Assembly (NCBI GenBank): GCA_016788635.1
Contig: JAEUSU010000008.1
Coordinates: 186,001 to 250,000, forward strand
DNA length: 64,000 nucleotides
Reading direction: 5' to 3'
DNA from: Flavobacteriales bacterium
Lineage (GTDB): Bacteria > Bacteroidota > Bacteroidia > Flavobacteriales_F > PHOS-HE28
Below are positions 9,158 to 17,063 of the stretch, piece after piece; positions within the stretch are counted from its first letter, which is position 1; each line of letters opens with the position of its first letter. Position numbers and translations under genes: made by a program. Under the pieces are notes generated by a model, which ran no database searches, was not told where the DNA came from, and saw nothing but the letters and a program-made list of their open reading frames with translations.

Positions 9158-10051
9158 ATGAACCCCACGGCAGTGAGCTACCAGAGACTGGACGGACGTG
9201 CGGCCTCGGAGGCCATTCGCGGGCGCATTGCAGAAGGCGCGGCCAGGGTGCGCGCACAACGCGGCCGCGCGCCGCACCTGGCCGCAGTGCTTGTAGGTGA
9301 CGACGGGGCCAGCCTCACTTACGTCACCAGCAAGGTGAAGGCTTGCGAAGCCGTGGGTTTTCGCAGCACGCTTATCCGTAGGCCCGCCGCCACCACCGAA
9401 GCGGAATTGCTGGCCCTGGTGGCTCAACTGAACGCGGACCCGGAACTCGACGGGTATATCGTGCAGCTGCCGCTGCCCGCTCATATCAATGCGGAGAAGG
9501 TCACCCTGGCCATTGACCCACGCAAGGATGTGGATGGATTCCACCCGGAGAACCTGGGCCGCATGGTGCTGGGCCAGCCGGGCTTTCTGCCGGCCACGCC
9601 CAGTGGCATCATGCAATTGCTCGCCCAGTATGGCATCAAGACCGCAGGGATGCATGCTGTGGTGGTGGGGCGCAGCCACATCGTGGGTACACCCATGAGC
9701 ATCCTGCTCAGCCGCAACGCCGACCCTGGCAACTGCACTGTGACCCTGGCCCACAGCCGCACGCAAGACCTGGCTGCCATTACCCGCCAGGCCGATCTGC
9801 TCGTGGTGGCCATCGGCAAACCGGAGTTCATTACGGCCGACATGGTGAAGGAAGGTGCGATCGTTGTGGATGTCGGCATCCATCGCATCGCGGATGACAC
9901 GCGTTCGAGTGGCTTCCGATTGCTAGGCGATGTTCACTTCGCCAAGGTGGCGCCGAAATGCACGTGGATCACGCCGGTGCCCGGCGGGGTGGGCCCAATG
10001 ACCATTACAAGCCTGTTGGTCAACACATTAAAGGCCTCTGATCAATCTTGA
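9158..10051 (+). CDS. folD: Bifunctional methylenetetrahydrofolate dehydrogenase/cyclohydrolase
   Basis: 297 residues, normal for FolD. The catalytic region contains LVGDDGASLTYVTSKVKAC (the YxxxK motif: Y and K), the substrate motif GYIVQLPLPAHI, and the NADP-binding region VVVGRSHIVGTPMSILL. The C-terminus TWITPVPGGVGPMTI is the second FolD signature. The enzyme interconverts 5,10-methylene-THF, 5,10-methenyl-THF and 10-formyl-THF for purine and formyl-methionine synthesis. I chose ATG 9158; a TTG at 9122 would add 12 residues unlike the family. It stands alone, followed by 350 bases with little content. Confidence 0.96.
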   Translation: MNPTAVSYQRLDGRAASEAIRGRIAEGAARVRAQRGRAPHLAAVLVGDDGASLTYVTSKVKACEAVGFRSTLIRRPAATTEAELLALVAQLNADPELDGYIVQLPLPAHINAEKVTLAIDPRKDVDGFHPENLGRMVLGQPGFLPATPSGIMQLLAQYGIKTAGMHAVVVGRSHIVGTPMSILLSRNADPGNCTVTLAHSRTQDLAAITRQADLLVVAIGKPEFITADMVKEGAIVVDVGIHRIADDTRSSGFRLLGDVHFAKVAPKCTWITPVPGGVGPMTITSLLVNTLKASDQS

Positions 10052-10401
10052 GATTATCAATTTAGTCGAATGTATTTGATGCTTGGTCGATGAATATCGG
10101 CTATTCGTCTTGACATACGGAGGCGTTCCCGGCCACTTTTGTGCCGTCGCCAGCCATTCCCCCAACAGCTGGGACCACAGCACCCCAAGTCCTCATGTGG
10201 CCCGTAATGACCCTCACCCTTCTGCTCCAACTCACGCATGAAGAGCAGCTCTTCGCGGCGGATCAACCCCAGGGAATGCCCGCAGCCATCGAACGCACGA
10301 TCGAACAGGCCCCGCCGCTGCTCCTGCCTTCGATCGAAGAATTGAACGGGTAGAAGCGTACAGGCTCTTCAACTGCGCCCGCAGTTGCGACCTTCGCGGC
10401 C
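10052..10401. other. Sparse intergenic stretch between folD and the M14 peptidase
   Basis: The first 80 bases are AT-richer than the surroundings and could hold a promoter. The only plus-strand reading frame of note is 10195-10353 (MWPVMTLTLLLQL..., 52 residues), with no recognised domain and ordinary codon use; it may be a small hypothetical gene but I cannot support it strongly. No hairpin or RNA gene was seen. Confidence 0.4.
10195..10353 (+). CDS. Possible small hypothetical protein
   Basis: 52 codons from ATG 10195 (an upstream GTG at 10141 would give 70). The product has a hydrophobic start and an acidic end, IEQAPPLLLPSIEELNG. I recognise no family. It lies in a gap of 350 bases and ends 48 bases before the M14 peptidase start. 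Length and lack of homology clues make this a weak call. Confidence 0.2.
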   Translation: MWPVMTLTLLLQLTHEEQLFAADQPQGMPAAIERTIEQAPPLLLPSIEELNG

Positions 10402-12123
10402 GTGCTTCGGAGAACCTTGATCCACCTTCTTCCTGTACTTGTTCCACTGGCCTCCCAGGCCCAGTTCCCTGCCGCACCGCCCGATACGCTCCCCACCTGG
10501 CAGGAGACCATTGCCTTTTATGAGCACCTGGCCCGCGAGCGACACGGGGCCCATCTACTGGAGTTGGGCCACGATGATGGGGGGCAAGCCCTTCATCTTT
10601 TTGTACTGGCGGATGGAAGCCCCTGCCATCCGGACAGCATCCGTGCGCAGGACAAGAACATCCTCTGGATCACCAACGGCATTCACCCTGGAGAGCCGGA
10701 TGGTGTGGTGGCCACCATGCAACTGGTGCAAGCCCTGTTGGACAACGATCAGTTGATGGGGTTGCTTTCACGGACAGCGGTGTGTGTGGTGCCCACATAC
10801 AATGTGAGCGGTGCCCTGGCCACTGGCCGCCCCAGCCGGCCCGATCAAAACGGGCCCGTGGGCCACGGTGTGCGTACCACGGCACGCAACCTGGACCTGA
10901 ACCGCGACTTCGCCAAACGTGATTCGCGCAATGCCCGCGACCTGGTCCAGGCACTCACCTTCTGGGACCCCGACCTGTATGTGGAGACCCACGTGACCAA
11001 TGGCGCGGACCATACCTACCACATGGAGTTGCTCACCACCCATCCGGATAAATTGGACAAAGGGTTGGCCGCCTTTCTTGGCGGGGTCCTGCTGCCCACC
11101 ATCCACGACCGTTTGGGCGAGAAAGGCATCCACACCTTCCCCTATTTTGAGCTGATGGGCGAGGTGCCGGACAGCGGCCTCACGGGTTTCATCGACAGTC
11201 CACGGTACAGCACCGGCTTCAACGCCCTGTTCGACCGGCTGGGCCTGATGACCGAAAGCCACATGCTGAAGCCCTGGCCCGCGCGCGTGGCCGCCACGCG
11301 TGAGACTTTGGTGGCTGTACTCATCACCATGGACCGCCATGCCGACCTGCTCATGGCCACGCGTGCGGCGGCCCGCTTGCGCACTTCCACCACTGCGCGC
11401 TATGGGCTGGACCATCAATTCGACACCTCGGCCGTGGAAGAACTGCCTTTCGCAGGCTATGCCTTCACCTACGAGCCCAGTGCGGTGAGCGGTTTGCCGC
11501 GCTTGAAGTATGATGCTTCGCGACCGGTGGATCTGCAGGTGAAATGGATGGACCGCATTGCACCACGTGTGGTGGTGGAAAAGCCAGCCGCCTACCTGGT
11601 GCCGCAGGCTTGGCCGGAAGTGATCGCGCGTCTTCGTGAGTCGGGCGCGCCCAGCCGTGTGCTCGCGCGTGATTCGGTGATGACAGTGGAGGAAATGAGC
11701 ATCTCCAACTACCTCAGCAGCCGGGGGCCGGTGGAAGGTCGCACCCTGCACCGCCAGGTGGAAGTGGATATCCGCACCGTGGAGCGCACGTTCCGGGTGG
11801 GCGATGTGCTTTTTCCCATGGGCCATCCGACAGACCGCTATGTGGTGAGCATGTTGGACCCACGCGGCGAGGACAGCTTCTTCGCCTGGGGTTTCTTCGA
11901 CACCGTGCTGCAGCGCAAGGAAGGCTTCTCCGACTACGTGTTCGAGGACCGGGCGGCTGAACTCCTGCAGCGGGATGAGGCCTTGCGCCTGGCGTTGGAG
12001 GCACGCCGCCAGGCCGACACGGACTTTGCGGCTGACGCCCATGCCCAGTTGCAGTTCATATTCGATCGCTCCCCTTGGGCCGAGGAGGCCTACCGCCTAC
12101 AGCCCGTGTTCCGCGTGCCGTAG
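10402..12123 (+). CDS. Secreted M14-family zinc carboxypeptidase
   Basis: 573 residues starting at GTG 10402. A signal peptide is visible (RRTLIHLLPVLVPLASQAQ). The zinc site is shown by NGIHPGEPDG (HxxE, about residue 97-100) and by the downstream DLYVETHVTNGADHTYH segment with the third ligand histidine; NLDLNRDF near residue 171 matches the family's substrate-binding Asn-Arg pair. M14 enzymes remove C-terminal residues or act on peptidoglycan stem peptides. The length of about 570 fits the Bacteroidota subgroup with a C-terminal extension of unknown role. Expected location is the periplasm or outside the cell. No in-frame ATG lies near the signal peptide, so GTG is preferred. Confidence 0.85.
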   Translation: MLRRTLIHLLPVLVPLASQAQFPAAPPDTLPTWQETIAFYEHLARERHGAHLLELGHDDGGQALHLFVLADGSPCHPDSIRAQDKNILWITNGIHPGEPDGVVATMQLVQALLDNDQLMGLLSRTAVCVVPTYNVSGALATGRPSRPDQNGPVGHGVRTTARNLDLNRDFAKRDSRNARDLVQALTFWDPDLYVETHVTNGADHTYHMELLTTHPDKLDKGLAAFLGGVLLPTIHDRLGEKGIHTFPYFELMGEVPDSGLTGFIDSPRYSTGFNALFDRLGLMTESHMLKPWPARVAATRETLVAVLITMDRHADLLMATRAAARLRTSTTARYGLDHQFDTSAVEELPFAGYAFTYEPSAVSGLPRLKYDASRPVDLQVKWMDRIAPRVVVEKPAAYLVPQAWPEVIARLRESGAPSRVLARDSVMTVEEMSISNYLSSRGPVEGRTLHRQVEVDIRTVERTFRVGDVLFPMGHPTDRYVVSMLDPRGEDSFFAWGFFDTVLQRKEGFSDYVFEDRAAELLQRDEALRLALEARRQADTDFAADAHAQLQFIFDRSPWAEEAYRLQPVFRVP

Positions 12124-12205
12124 TGAGGTCCGGAACATGCTCAGGGTCATTCCCTAAAGGCGGTTGGTTTAATATCTTGTCCCCGACCCAAGACCCCCGA
12201 CCTGC

Positions 12206-12664
12206 ATGGACCTCGCGAACCAGAAGGCGCTCGTGCTGAGCGCCGCCAAGGCCCGTCTGTTGGTGACCGAAGCGCAACTGCGTGAACGCATCGCAGATCT
12301 GAAGGCTGTCACCATTGGTGATGATAACGCAGAAAGCGCCAGCCAGACCGAATCCACCCGCGGCTCGGATGTGGACCTGATGAACTCCCTGGGTGAGCAG
12401 CGCGAGCACATCCTGCGGGAGATCGCGCTGCTGGATGGCATGGACCCCCATCAGCTGCAGGAGAAGGTGGCGTTCGGATCGGTGGTGCACACCACCACGC
12501 GCGACTTCATTGTGGTGGCCGGCATCGAGGAGTTCCAGGCCGGTGGCCGTTCTTACCTCGGCATCAGCCCCATGGCCCCGCTCTTTCAAGCCATGCAGGG
12601 CAAGCACAAGGGCGATTCGCTCACCTTCAATGGGGTCACTTACACCATCAACGAATTGTTCTGA
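12206..12664 (+). CDS. GreA/GreB-like transcription elongation factor
   Basis: 152 residues. Residues 1-80 are predicted helical, an antiparallel coiled coil whose middle carries GDDNAESASQT, resembling the acidic tip of GreA (DLSENAEY). Residues 85-152 resemble the FKBP-like C-terminal domain (VAFGSVVHTT, GRSYLGISPMAPLFQAMQGKHKGD, ending with the YTINELF strand). Gre factors enter the RNA polymerase secondary channel and stimulate transcript cleavage. This shorter Bacteroidota form is a divergent member and its cleavage activity is not certain. Its stop codon overlaps the start of the next gene (TGATG), so the two are translationally coupled. A TATCTTGT box 26 bases upstream may be the promoter. 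Confidence 0.75.
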   Translation: MDLANQKALVLSAAKARLLVTEAQLRERIADLKAVTIGDDNAESASQTESTRGSDVDLMNSLGEQREHILREIALLDGMDPHQLQEKVAFGSVVHTTTRDFIVVAGIEEFQAGGRSYLGISPMAPLFQAMQGKHKGDSLTFNGVTYTINELF

Positions 12665-13227
12665 TGCTTGGTGAATTGTATGAGCCGGGCATCGGCGCAC
12701 GTGTGAAACACCCTGTGCTCGGCATGGGTGTGGTGTATGATATGGACGCACATACCTACCACATCTTCTTCCGTGAGCATGGTGAAAAGCCCATCGCACG
12801 TTCGTTCGAGGGGCTTCAGACCCTCGCTCCCGGTCCGGACCTGGCCGTGGATGCACCTGAACTGGACCTGGACGCGGTGAAGGAGGCCTTGCGCCAGGTG
12901 CTGGACGAGGCCAACGCCTTGGAACGGCCGGTGGAGCTTGCCCGGCGCTGGGAGGGCGGAATGTTGGAAATGCGGCCCAAGGATGCCGGGTTGAAGAGCA
13001 AGGAGGTGCCCATCGAGGCCTTCTTCCACAAGATCGTGATGATGCGCGACCGGCTCCGGGTGCTGGAGCAGAAGGTGAACGCGCACCCCCGGCTCAGCGA
13101 TCAGGACAAGGTGGATATGCAGCAGTATGTGACGCGCTGCTACGGCAGCATGACCACCTTCAACATCCTGTTCGAGGACAAGGAGGACCAGTTCGTGGGC
13201 GAGAAGGGGAAGGCCGATCAGGACTGA
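12664..13227 (+). CDS. Conserved hypothetical protein with Tudor-like N-terminus
   Basis: 187 residues, start overlapping the Gre-like gene by one base. Residues 8-52 follow the pattern G-x-R-V-x-HPVLGMGVV...FFREHGEKPIA, similar to small Tudor/KOW-like domains found at the end of UvrD/PcrA helicases, which contact RNA polymerase. Residues 60-187 are acidic and helical, with no recognised family; FFHKIVMMRDRLRVLEQKV looks like a coiled coil. The coupling to a Gre-like gene suggests a shared role at RNA polymerase (inference). Its last 10 bases overlap the convergent DUF3817 gene. Confidence 0.6.
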   Translation: MLGELYEPGIGARVKHPVLGMGVVYDMDAHTYHIFFREHGEKPIARSFEGLQTLAPGPDLAVDAPELDLDAVKEALRQVLDEANALERPVELARRWEGGMLEMRPKDAGLKSKEVPIEAFFHKIVMMRDRLRVLEQKVNAHPRLSDQDKVDMQQYVTRCYGSMTTFNILFEDKEDQFVGEKGKADQD

Positions 13228-13514
13228 CCGTTCAGCCACTTCCGCTCCATCACGAAGGTGCCGAAGGGCAGCACGGAAGCGGCGCCCAGGCCCAGGATGC
13301 GGTCGGTGTCCCACTTCAGTCTGGTGAACAACGGTACAGCGGCGACCCAGTAGCCCATGAAGAGCAGTCCGTGCGCCCAGCCCACGTATTTCACGGCCAG
13401 CGGCATGTCCCAGATGTGTTTCAACGGCATGGCAATGAACAGCAGCACCAAGAAGCTCACGCCCTCGGCGCGGGCAATGGTGCGAAAGCGGTTGAGGATG
13501 GGGGCGTGGGACAT
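13218..13514 (-). CDS. DUF3817 integral membrane protein
   Basis: 98 residues. The pattern FRTIARAEGVSFLVLLFIAMPLK...KYVGWAHGLLFMGYW is typical of DUF3817 (YdzA-like) proteins, with three membrane segments and the conserved E-G and G-x-x-HG residues. The function of the family is unknown. I start at ATG 13514, which begins MSHAPILNRF; the upstream in-frame ATG (13547) adds a Cys-rich stretch not seen in the family. ATCTTTG directly precedes the ATG and may be a -7 box of a near-leaderless mRNA. The stop overlaps the preceding convergent gene. Confidence 0.82.
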   Translation of the reverse strand: MSHAPILNRFRTIARAEGVSFLVLLFIAMPLKHIWDMPLAVKYVGWAHGLLFMGYWVAAVPLFTRLKWDTDRILGLGAASVLPFGTFVMERKWLNGQS

Positions 13515-13604
13515 GGTGCAAAGATCACATGCGGGATGTTGTTCCAAGCAGCGGGCATCAGGTCCTGCCGGTCCTGACCGGTCGGGTGGGACGGCACGCG
13601 TCCC

Positions 13605-14474
13605 TCACTGCTTCACCGGCACGCGCACCGCGGTGAACTGCCGTTGTTTCACGCTGTAGCTGTGGCCCTTGCTGATGATGTGCACGCGCATGCCCTCGAT
13701 GCTGAACGGCTGGCCCTCCTCCACATCGGCCAGGTCGCTGTAGGAGATGTCGTGCCCGTCGAAGATCATCACCTGGCCGCTGCCGATGGTCTCGAGCATC
13801 TCGCCGCCGGTGATCACCACGCCGGTGTCCTCACCAAGTCCGATGCCGATGGCCGTGGGGTTGCCGGAGATGCACTGGGTGAGGCGGCTGAAGCGGCCGC
13901 GTTCCACGAAGTGGCTGTCAATGATCACATCGGCCACGAGCGAAAGACCGGTGGTCATCTTCACCCCGCCTTTTATGAGGCCGCTGCTGCTGTGGCCCTG
14001 GTAGATCATGGTGTTGCTCATGCACATGGCGCCCGCGCTGGTGCCGGCGATCACGAAGCCGTCCTCCTCCAGGTATCGACGCTTCATCAGGTCCAGAAAG
14101 GCCGTGCCGCCGAAAATGGTGGTGAGGCGCAGTTGGTTGCCACCGCTCATCATCACGCCATCGGCCTGTTCCAGGCGCTTCACCATCTCGGGCGTCACAT
14201 CCTTGCGGTCTCGTATGTCAAGCACATCCACCTGTGCCATGCCCAGCTTGCCGAAGGCCTCGATGTAGTTCTCACCCACCTCGCGGGGAATGTTGCTGGC
14301 ACTGGTGATCACGGCGATGCGGGCGTCTTTGCCGCCCACCTCGTCCATCACGCGCTTCAAAATGCCGTCCTCGATGAAGTTGTGGGTGAAGACCTTGGTG
14401 TGGTGGCCACCCTCGGGTTGCGCGCCTTTGTCCTCGTTCCCGCCAATGGCGATAAGCTTGCCTTTTGGTGTCAT
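13605..14474 (-). CDS. cphB: Cyanophycinase (peptidase family S51)
   Basis: 289 residues. The nucleophile elbow GTSAGAMCMS, the GGNQLRL motif and SASNIPREVGENY match CphB, a serine exopeptidase of family S51 that cuts cyanophycin (multi-L-arginyl-poly-L-aspartate) into beta-Asp-Arg dipeptides. The segment IDSHFVERGRFSRL carries the catalytic-site histidine region. In most genomes it neighbours cyanophycin synthetase cphA and often an isoaspartyl dipeptidase; neither is next to it here, since a glycosyltransferase follows at 14686 and DUF3817 lies on the other side. It may act on polymer made elsewhere or be encoded apart from cphA. The start ATG 14474 gives the expected N-terminus MTPKGKLIAIGGNE. 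Confidence 0.9.
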   Translation of the reverse strand: MTPKGKLIAIGGNEDKGAQPEGGHHTKVFTHNFIEDGILKRVMDEVGGKDARIAVITSASNIPREVGENYIEAFGKLGMAQVDVLDIRDRKDVTPEMVKRLEQADGVMMSGGNQLRLTTIFGGTAFLDLMKRRYLEEDGFVIAGTSAGAMCMSNTMIYQGHSSSGLIKGGVKMTTGLSLVADVIIDSHFVERGRFSRLTQCISGNPTAIGIGLGEDTGVVITGGEMLETIGSGQVMIFDGHDISYSDLADVEEGQPFSIEGMRVHIISKGHSYSVKQRQFTAVRVPVKQ

Positions 14475-14685
14475 GCGTGTCGTTTATCCCCCCGCGTGCC
14501 CCCTGCGCAGCTGTCAGTAATTCGTTGTCCGTTGTTCGTGCACAAGGCGCTACAACAGGCAGCGTGGGCCTGGCAACCACTTCTGCGAAAGTAACCAGCA
14601 GGCCAGGGCCGGTCATGGGGGTGTGAGGAAATGATGAACAGGATGTTGTCATGATGGCGGATCGTTCGTTCCACCAGATCGCTGT

Positions 14686-15870
14686 TCAGTCTCGCGGGTC
14701 GTTCCTGCAGATGAGCGCGTCCAGCGCTTCGGCGGCGCGGTCCCAGTCGAACTGGCGGTGCACGAAGGCATGGCCGTTGGCTGCTATGCGCTCACGTTCG
14801 GCAGGGTCGTCCAGCAGGCGCAGGATGTGGTCGGCATAGTCCTGTGGTTCGCTGCCAATGAGGATCTCACTTCCCGGTTTCGCACCCACTGCATTGTTGG
14901 CCAGCTCGCTGGTCACACAAGGCATGCGCATGGCCATGGCCTCCAGCAACTTGTTCTGCAGGCCGGTGCCGATCTGCATGGGCGCGGCGAAGATGCGGGC
15001 GGCCGCATAGCTGGCGCGGATGTCCGGCACCCATCCGGTCACGGTCACCAGCGGGTCCTGCCGCGCCAGTTCACGCACGCGTGGGCTGGGGTCCACGCCG
15101 CTGATGAGCACGCTGGTGCCCGGGCGCACCTGCCGCACGAGCGGCAGCACACGTTGCACCAGGAAGAGCACACTGTCTATGTTGGGCGGGTAGTTCATAT
15201 TGCCCGTGAAGAGCAGGTCGTGCGTGGCCTCGCCAGGGCGGGGTTGGAAGTACGAGGTGTCCACACCGTTGGGGATCACCGCCATGTGATCGCGCAGGGG
15301 GTGGTAGAGGTAGTCGCGGTCCTGTGCCGAGATGATCACGCGGTTGTCGAACAGGTCGAACATGAGGTTCTCATAGGCGATCAGGCGGCGTGTCTCCACG
15401 CGCCATACGGGGCGCAGGTAGAAGGGGGCGGTCTCGCGGCGGCGCTCGGTGCCCTTGCTCAGGGTGTCCATGTAGTCGAGCGTCTTCGGCAGGGTGTAAC
15501 GGTGGCGCACATACTCGGTGGTACGGACCAGCTGGCAGAGCACATGGTCCGGCTGGAAGCGGACCAGGGCTTCATCCACCTGGCGCTGGGCGTGGCGGTG
15601 GTGGAAGTAGGCCACCTGGTAGGGCATGCGGCTGAAAGTGGCGCGCACCAATTTGGAAAGGATGCGCCAGCGGGCCAGCCGGATCACCTGCAGGTGGTGG
15701 CAGATGGTGCGGAGGTGTTCGACGTACTCCGGGGCGATGGGCTGGTCGCTCAGGCAGCACAGAAAGACCTCGTGCCGTCGGGCCAGGCGTTTCACCAATT
15801 CGTGCGCACGCAGCTTGTCACCCTTTTCTAAGGGGTAGGGAACGCGGGAGAGCAGGATGAAGAGCTTCAT
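14686..15870 (-). CDS. Glycosyltransferase family 4, exosortase-system-like sugar transferase
   Basis: 394 residues. The N-terminus LFILLSRVPYPLEKGDKLRA resembles the PEP-CTERM/EpsH-associated sugar transferases, and the C-terminal half is a GT-B fold with GNMNYPPNIDSV, GWVPDIRASYAAARIFAAPMQIGTG (nucleotide-sugar binding) and LLEAMAMRMPCVTS, the E-x7-E region. It likely adds a sugar from a nucleotide donor in the cytoplasm during surface polysaccharide or lipid-linked glycan synthesis. Start ATG 15870 overlaps the upstream gene's stop by four bases (ATGA), so the two are coupled. The acceptor cannot be inferred. Confidence 0.87.
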   Translation of the reverse strand: MKLFILLSRVPYPLEKGDKLRAHELVKRLARRHEVFLCCLSDQPIAPEYVEHLRTICHHLQVIRLARWRILSKLVRATFSRMPYQVAYFHHRHAQRQVDEALVRFQPDHVLCQLVRTTEYVRHRYTLPKTLDYMDTLSKGTERRRETAPFYLRPVWRVETRRLIAYENLMFDLFDNRVIISAQDRDYLYHPLRDHMAVIPNGVDTSYFQPRPGEATHDLLFTGNMNYPPNIDSVLFLVQRVLPLVRQVRPGTSVLISGVDPSPRVRELARQDPLVTVTGWVPDIRASYAAARIFAAPMQIGTGLQNKLLEAMAMRMPCVTSELANNAVGAKPGSEILIGSEPQDYADHILRLLDDPAERERIAANGHAFVHRQFDWDRAAEALDALICRNDPRD

Positions 15871-17063
15871 CTGGCCAGGCTGCGATAGAAGGCGGTGAGC
15901 GTGGCGATGACATGGCCGTCGCTGTAGTGGGTCTCCACCAAGCGGCGGGCGTGCTGGCCGAGTTTGGCCACGAGAGCAGGGTCGTCCAGCAGGCGCCCCA
16001 TGCGTTCGGCGAACTCGGTGGGTGTCCGGCCCAGCAGAATATCGTGCCCATCGGTGCAGTTCACGCCTTCGGCGCCCAGCGGCGTGCTCACCACCGCGCG
16101 GCCCATGGCCATGCCTTCGATGAGCTTCACGCGCATGCCGCCGCCGCTCAGCAGCGGCACCAGCATCACATGGCGGGCGGTCATGTACTTCATGGCGTTG
16201 CGCACACGCCCGGAGATGGTGACACCGCGCGCCTCCAGCTGCATGAGGTCCCTGGGCATACGGTTGCCGGCCAGGTGCAGGCGCGCGTTCGGGTGGGCCT
16301 TCAGCACGCGGGGCCATACCTGTGCGAGCAGCCAACGCACCCCTTCCTCATTGGGCAGCCAGTCCATGCTTCCGAGGTGGAAGAAGACCGTATGGCCCTG
16401 GGCTTTGTCCGTGGGGTACTCTGCGGGGTCCACACCGAAGGGAACCACAGCCACCGGCAGTTTGGGCGCTTGGGTGTGGAAGAAAGCCGCATCGGCCGGG
16501 GCGATGGCCGCCACGCCGTCCACGCGTTGCAGCACCCCGGTCTCATATTCCTTCAGCTGGCGGGCCAGGAAACGGCGGTACGGCTTCTTCAGCGGGTTGC
16601 GCTCCCCGGCGGCGATGCGCTCCTGCACCAGGTGCTCCAGGTTGTGGGCACGCAGCACGATCCGGGCATCGCTGTAGCGGCGGATGGTGGGGATGTAAGG
16701 CGTCATGAAGAGGCTCTCCAGCTGCACCACATCGAAACGTTCCTCGCTCAGCAGGCGGATGAGCCGGATGTCCATGTCCGGCGAGAAGAAGCGGCTGATG
16801 TTGTAGTTGTCGGCCGTCACCAGGTCGGTGAAGGCATCCACCAGGTTGATGGAGGTGTCCACGAACACGCCTTCGATGCGGGTGGCGCGGCGGTAGGCGC
16901 GGGGCATGCTCTCCAGGTCCAGCGGGTGCTTGGGCGTGGCAATGCACAGCACCTTCATGGTGTGGCCTGCGGCCAGCAGCCCGCGCGTAACGTTGTGCAT
17001 GGCCATGGCGCCGCCGTCGATGGGCGGGTAGGGGGGCTTATTGCACAGCTGTAGGATCCGCAT
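15867..17063 (-). CDS. Glycosyltransferase family 4
   Basis: 398 residues from ATG 17063 (MRILQLCNKPPYPPIDGGA). The N-terminal domain has the P-P-x-DGG motif of GT4 enzymes; the C-terminal domain shows FHLGSMDWLPNEEGV, ISGRVRNAMKYM and LLSGGGMRVKLIEGMAMGRAVVST, with the conserved acidic residue in KLIEGMAMG. It is co-directional with another GT4 downstream (4-base overlap) and an LptF/LptG permease upstream (26-base overlap), so the operon probably builds an envelope glycan. An earlier ATG at 17117 lies inside the permease gene and adds non-homologous residues. Confidence 0.88.
   Translation of the reverse strand: MRILQLCNKPPYPPIDGGAMAMHNVTRGLLAAGHTMKVLCIATPKHPLDLESMPRAYRRATRIEGVFVDTSINLVDAFTDLVTADNYNISRFFSPDMDIRLIRLLSEERFDVVQLESLFMTPYIPTIRRYSDARIVLRAHNLEHLVQERIAAGERNPLKKPYRRFLARQLKEYETGVLQRVDGVAAIAPADAAFFHTQAPKLPVAVVPFGVDPAEYPTDKAQGHTVFFHLGSMDWLPNEEGVRWLLAQVWPRVLKAHPNARLHLAGNRMPRDLMQLEARGVTISGRVRNAMKYMTARHVMLVPLLSGGGMRVKLIEGMAMGRAVVSTPLGAEGVNCTDGHDILLGRTPTEFAERMGRLLDDPALVAKLGQHARRLVETHYSDGHVIATLTAFYRSLAR

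Noticed and set aside
12640..13521. Minus-strand frame opposite the Tudor-like gene
   Set aside because: Overlaps a coupled gene pair and gives a repetitive His/Leu product; only the short DUF3817 gene at its end is real.
14475..14685. Possible structured RNA upstream of cyanophycinase
   Set aside because: Hairpin-capable words are present but the SRP, 6S and tmRNA hallmarks are absent.
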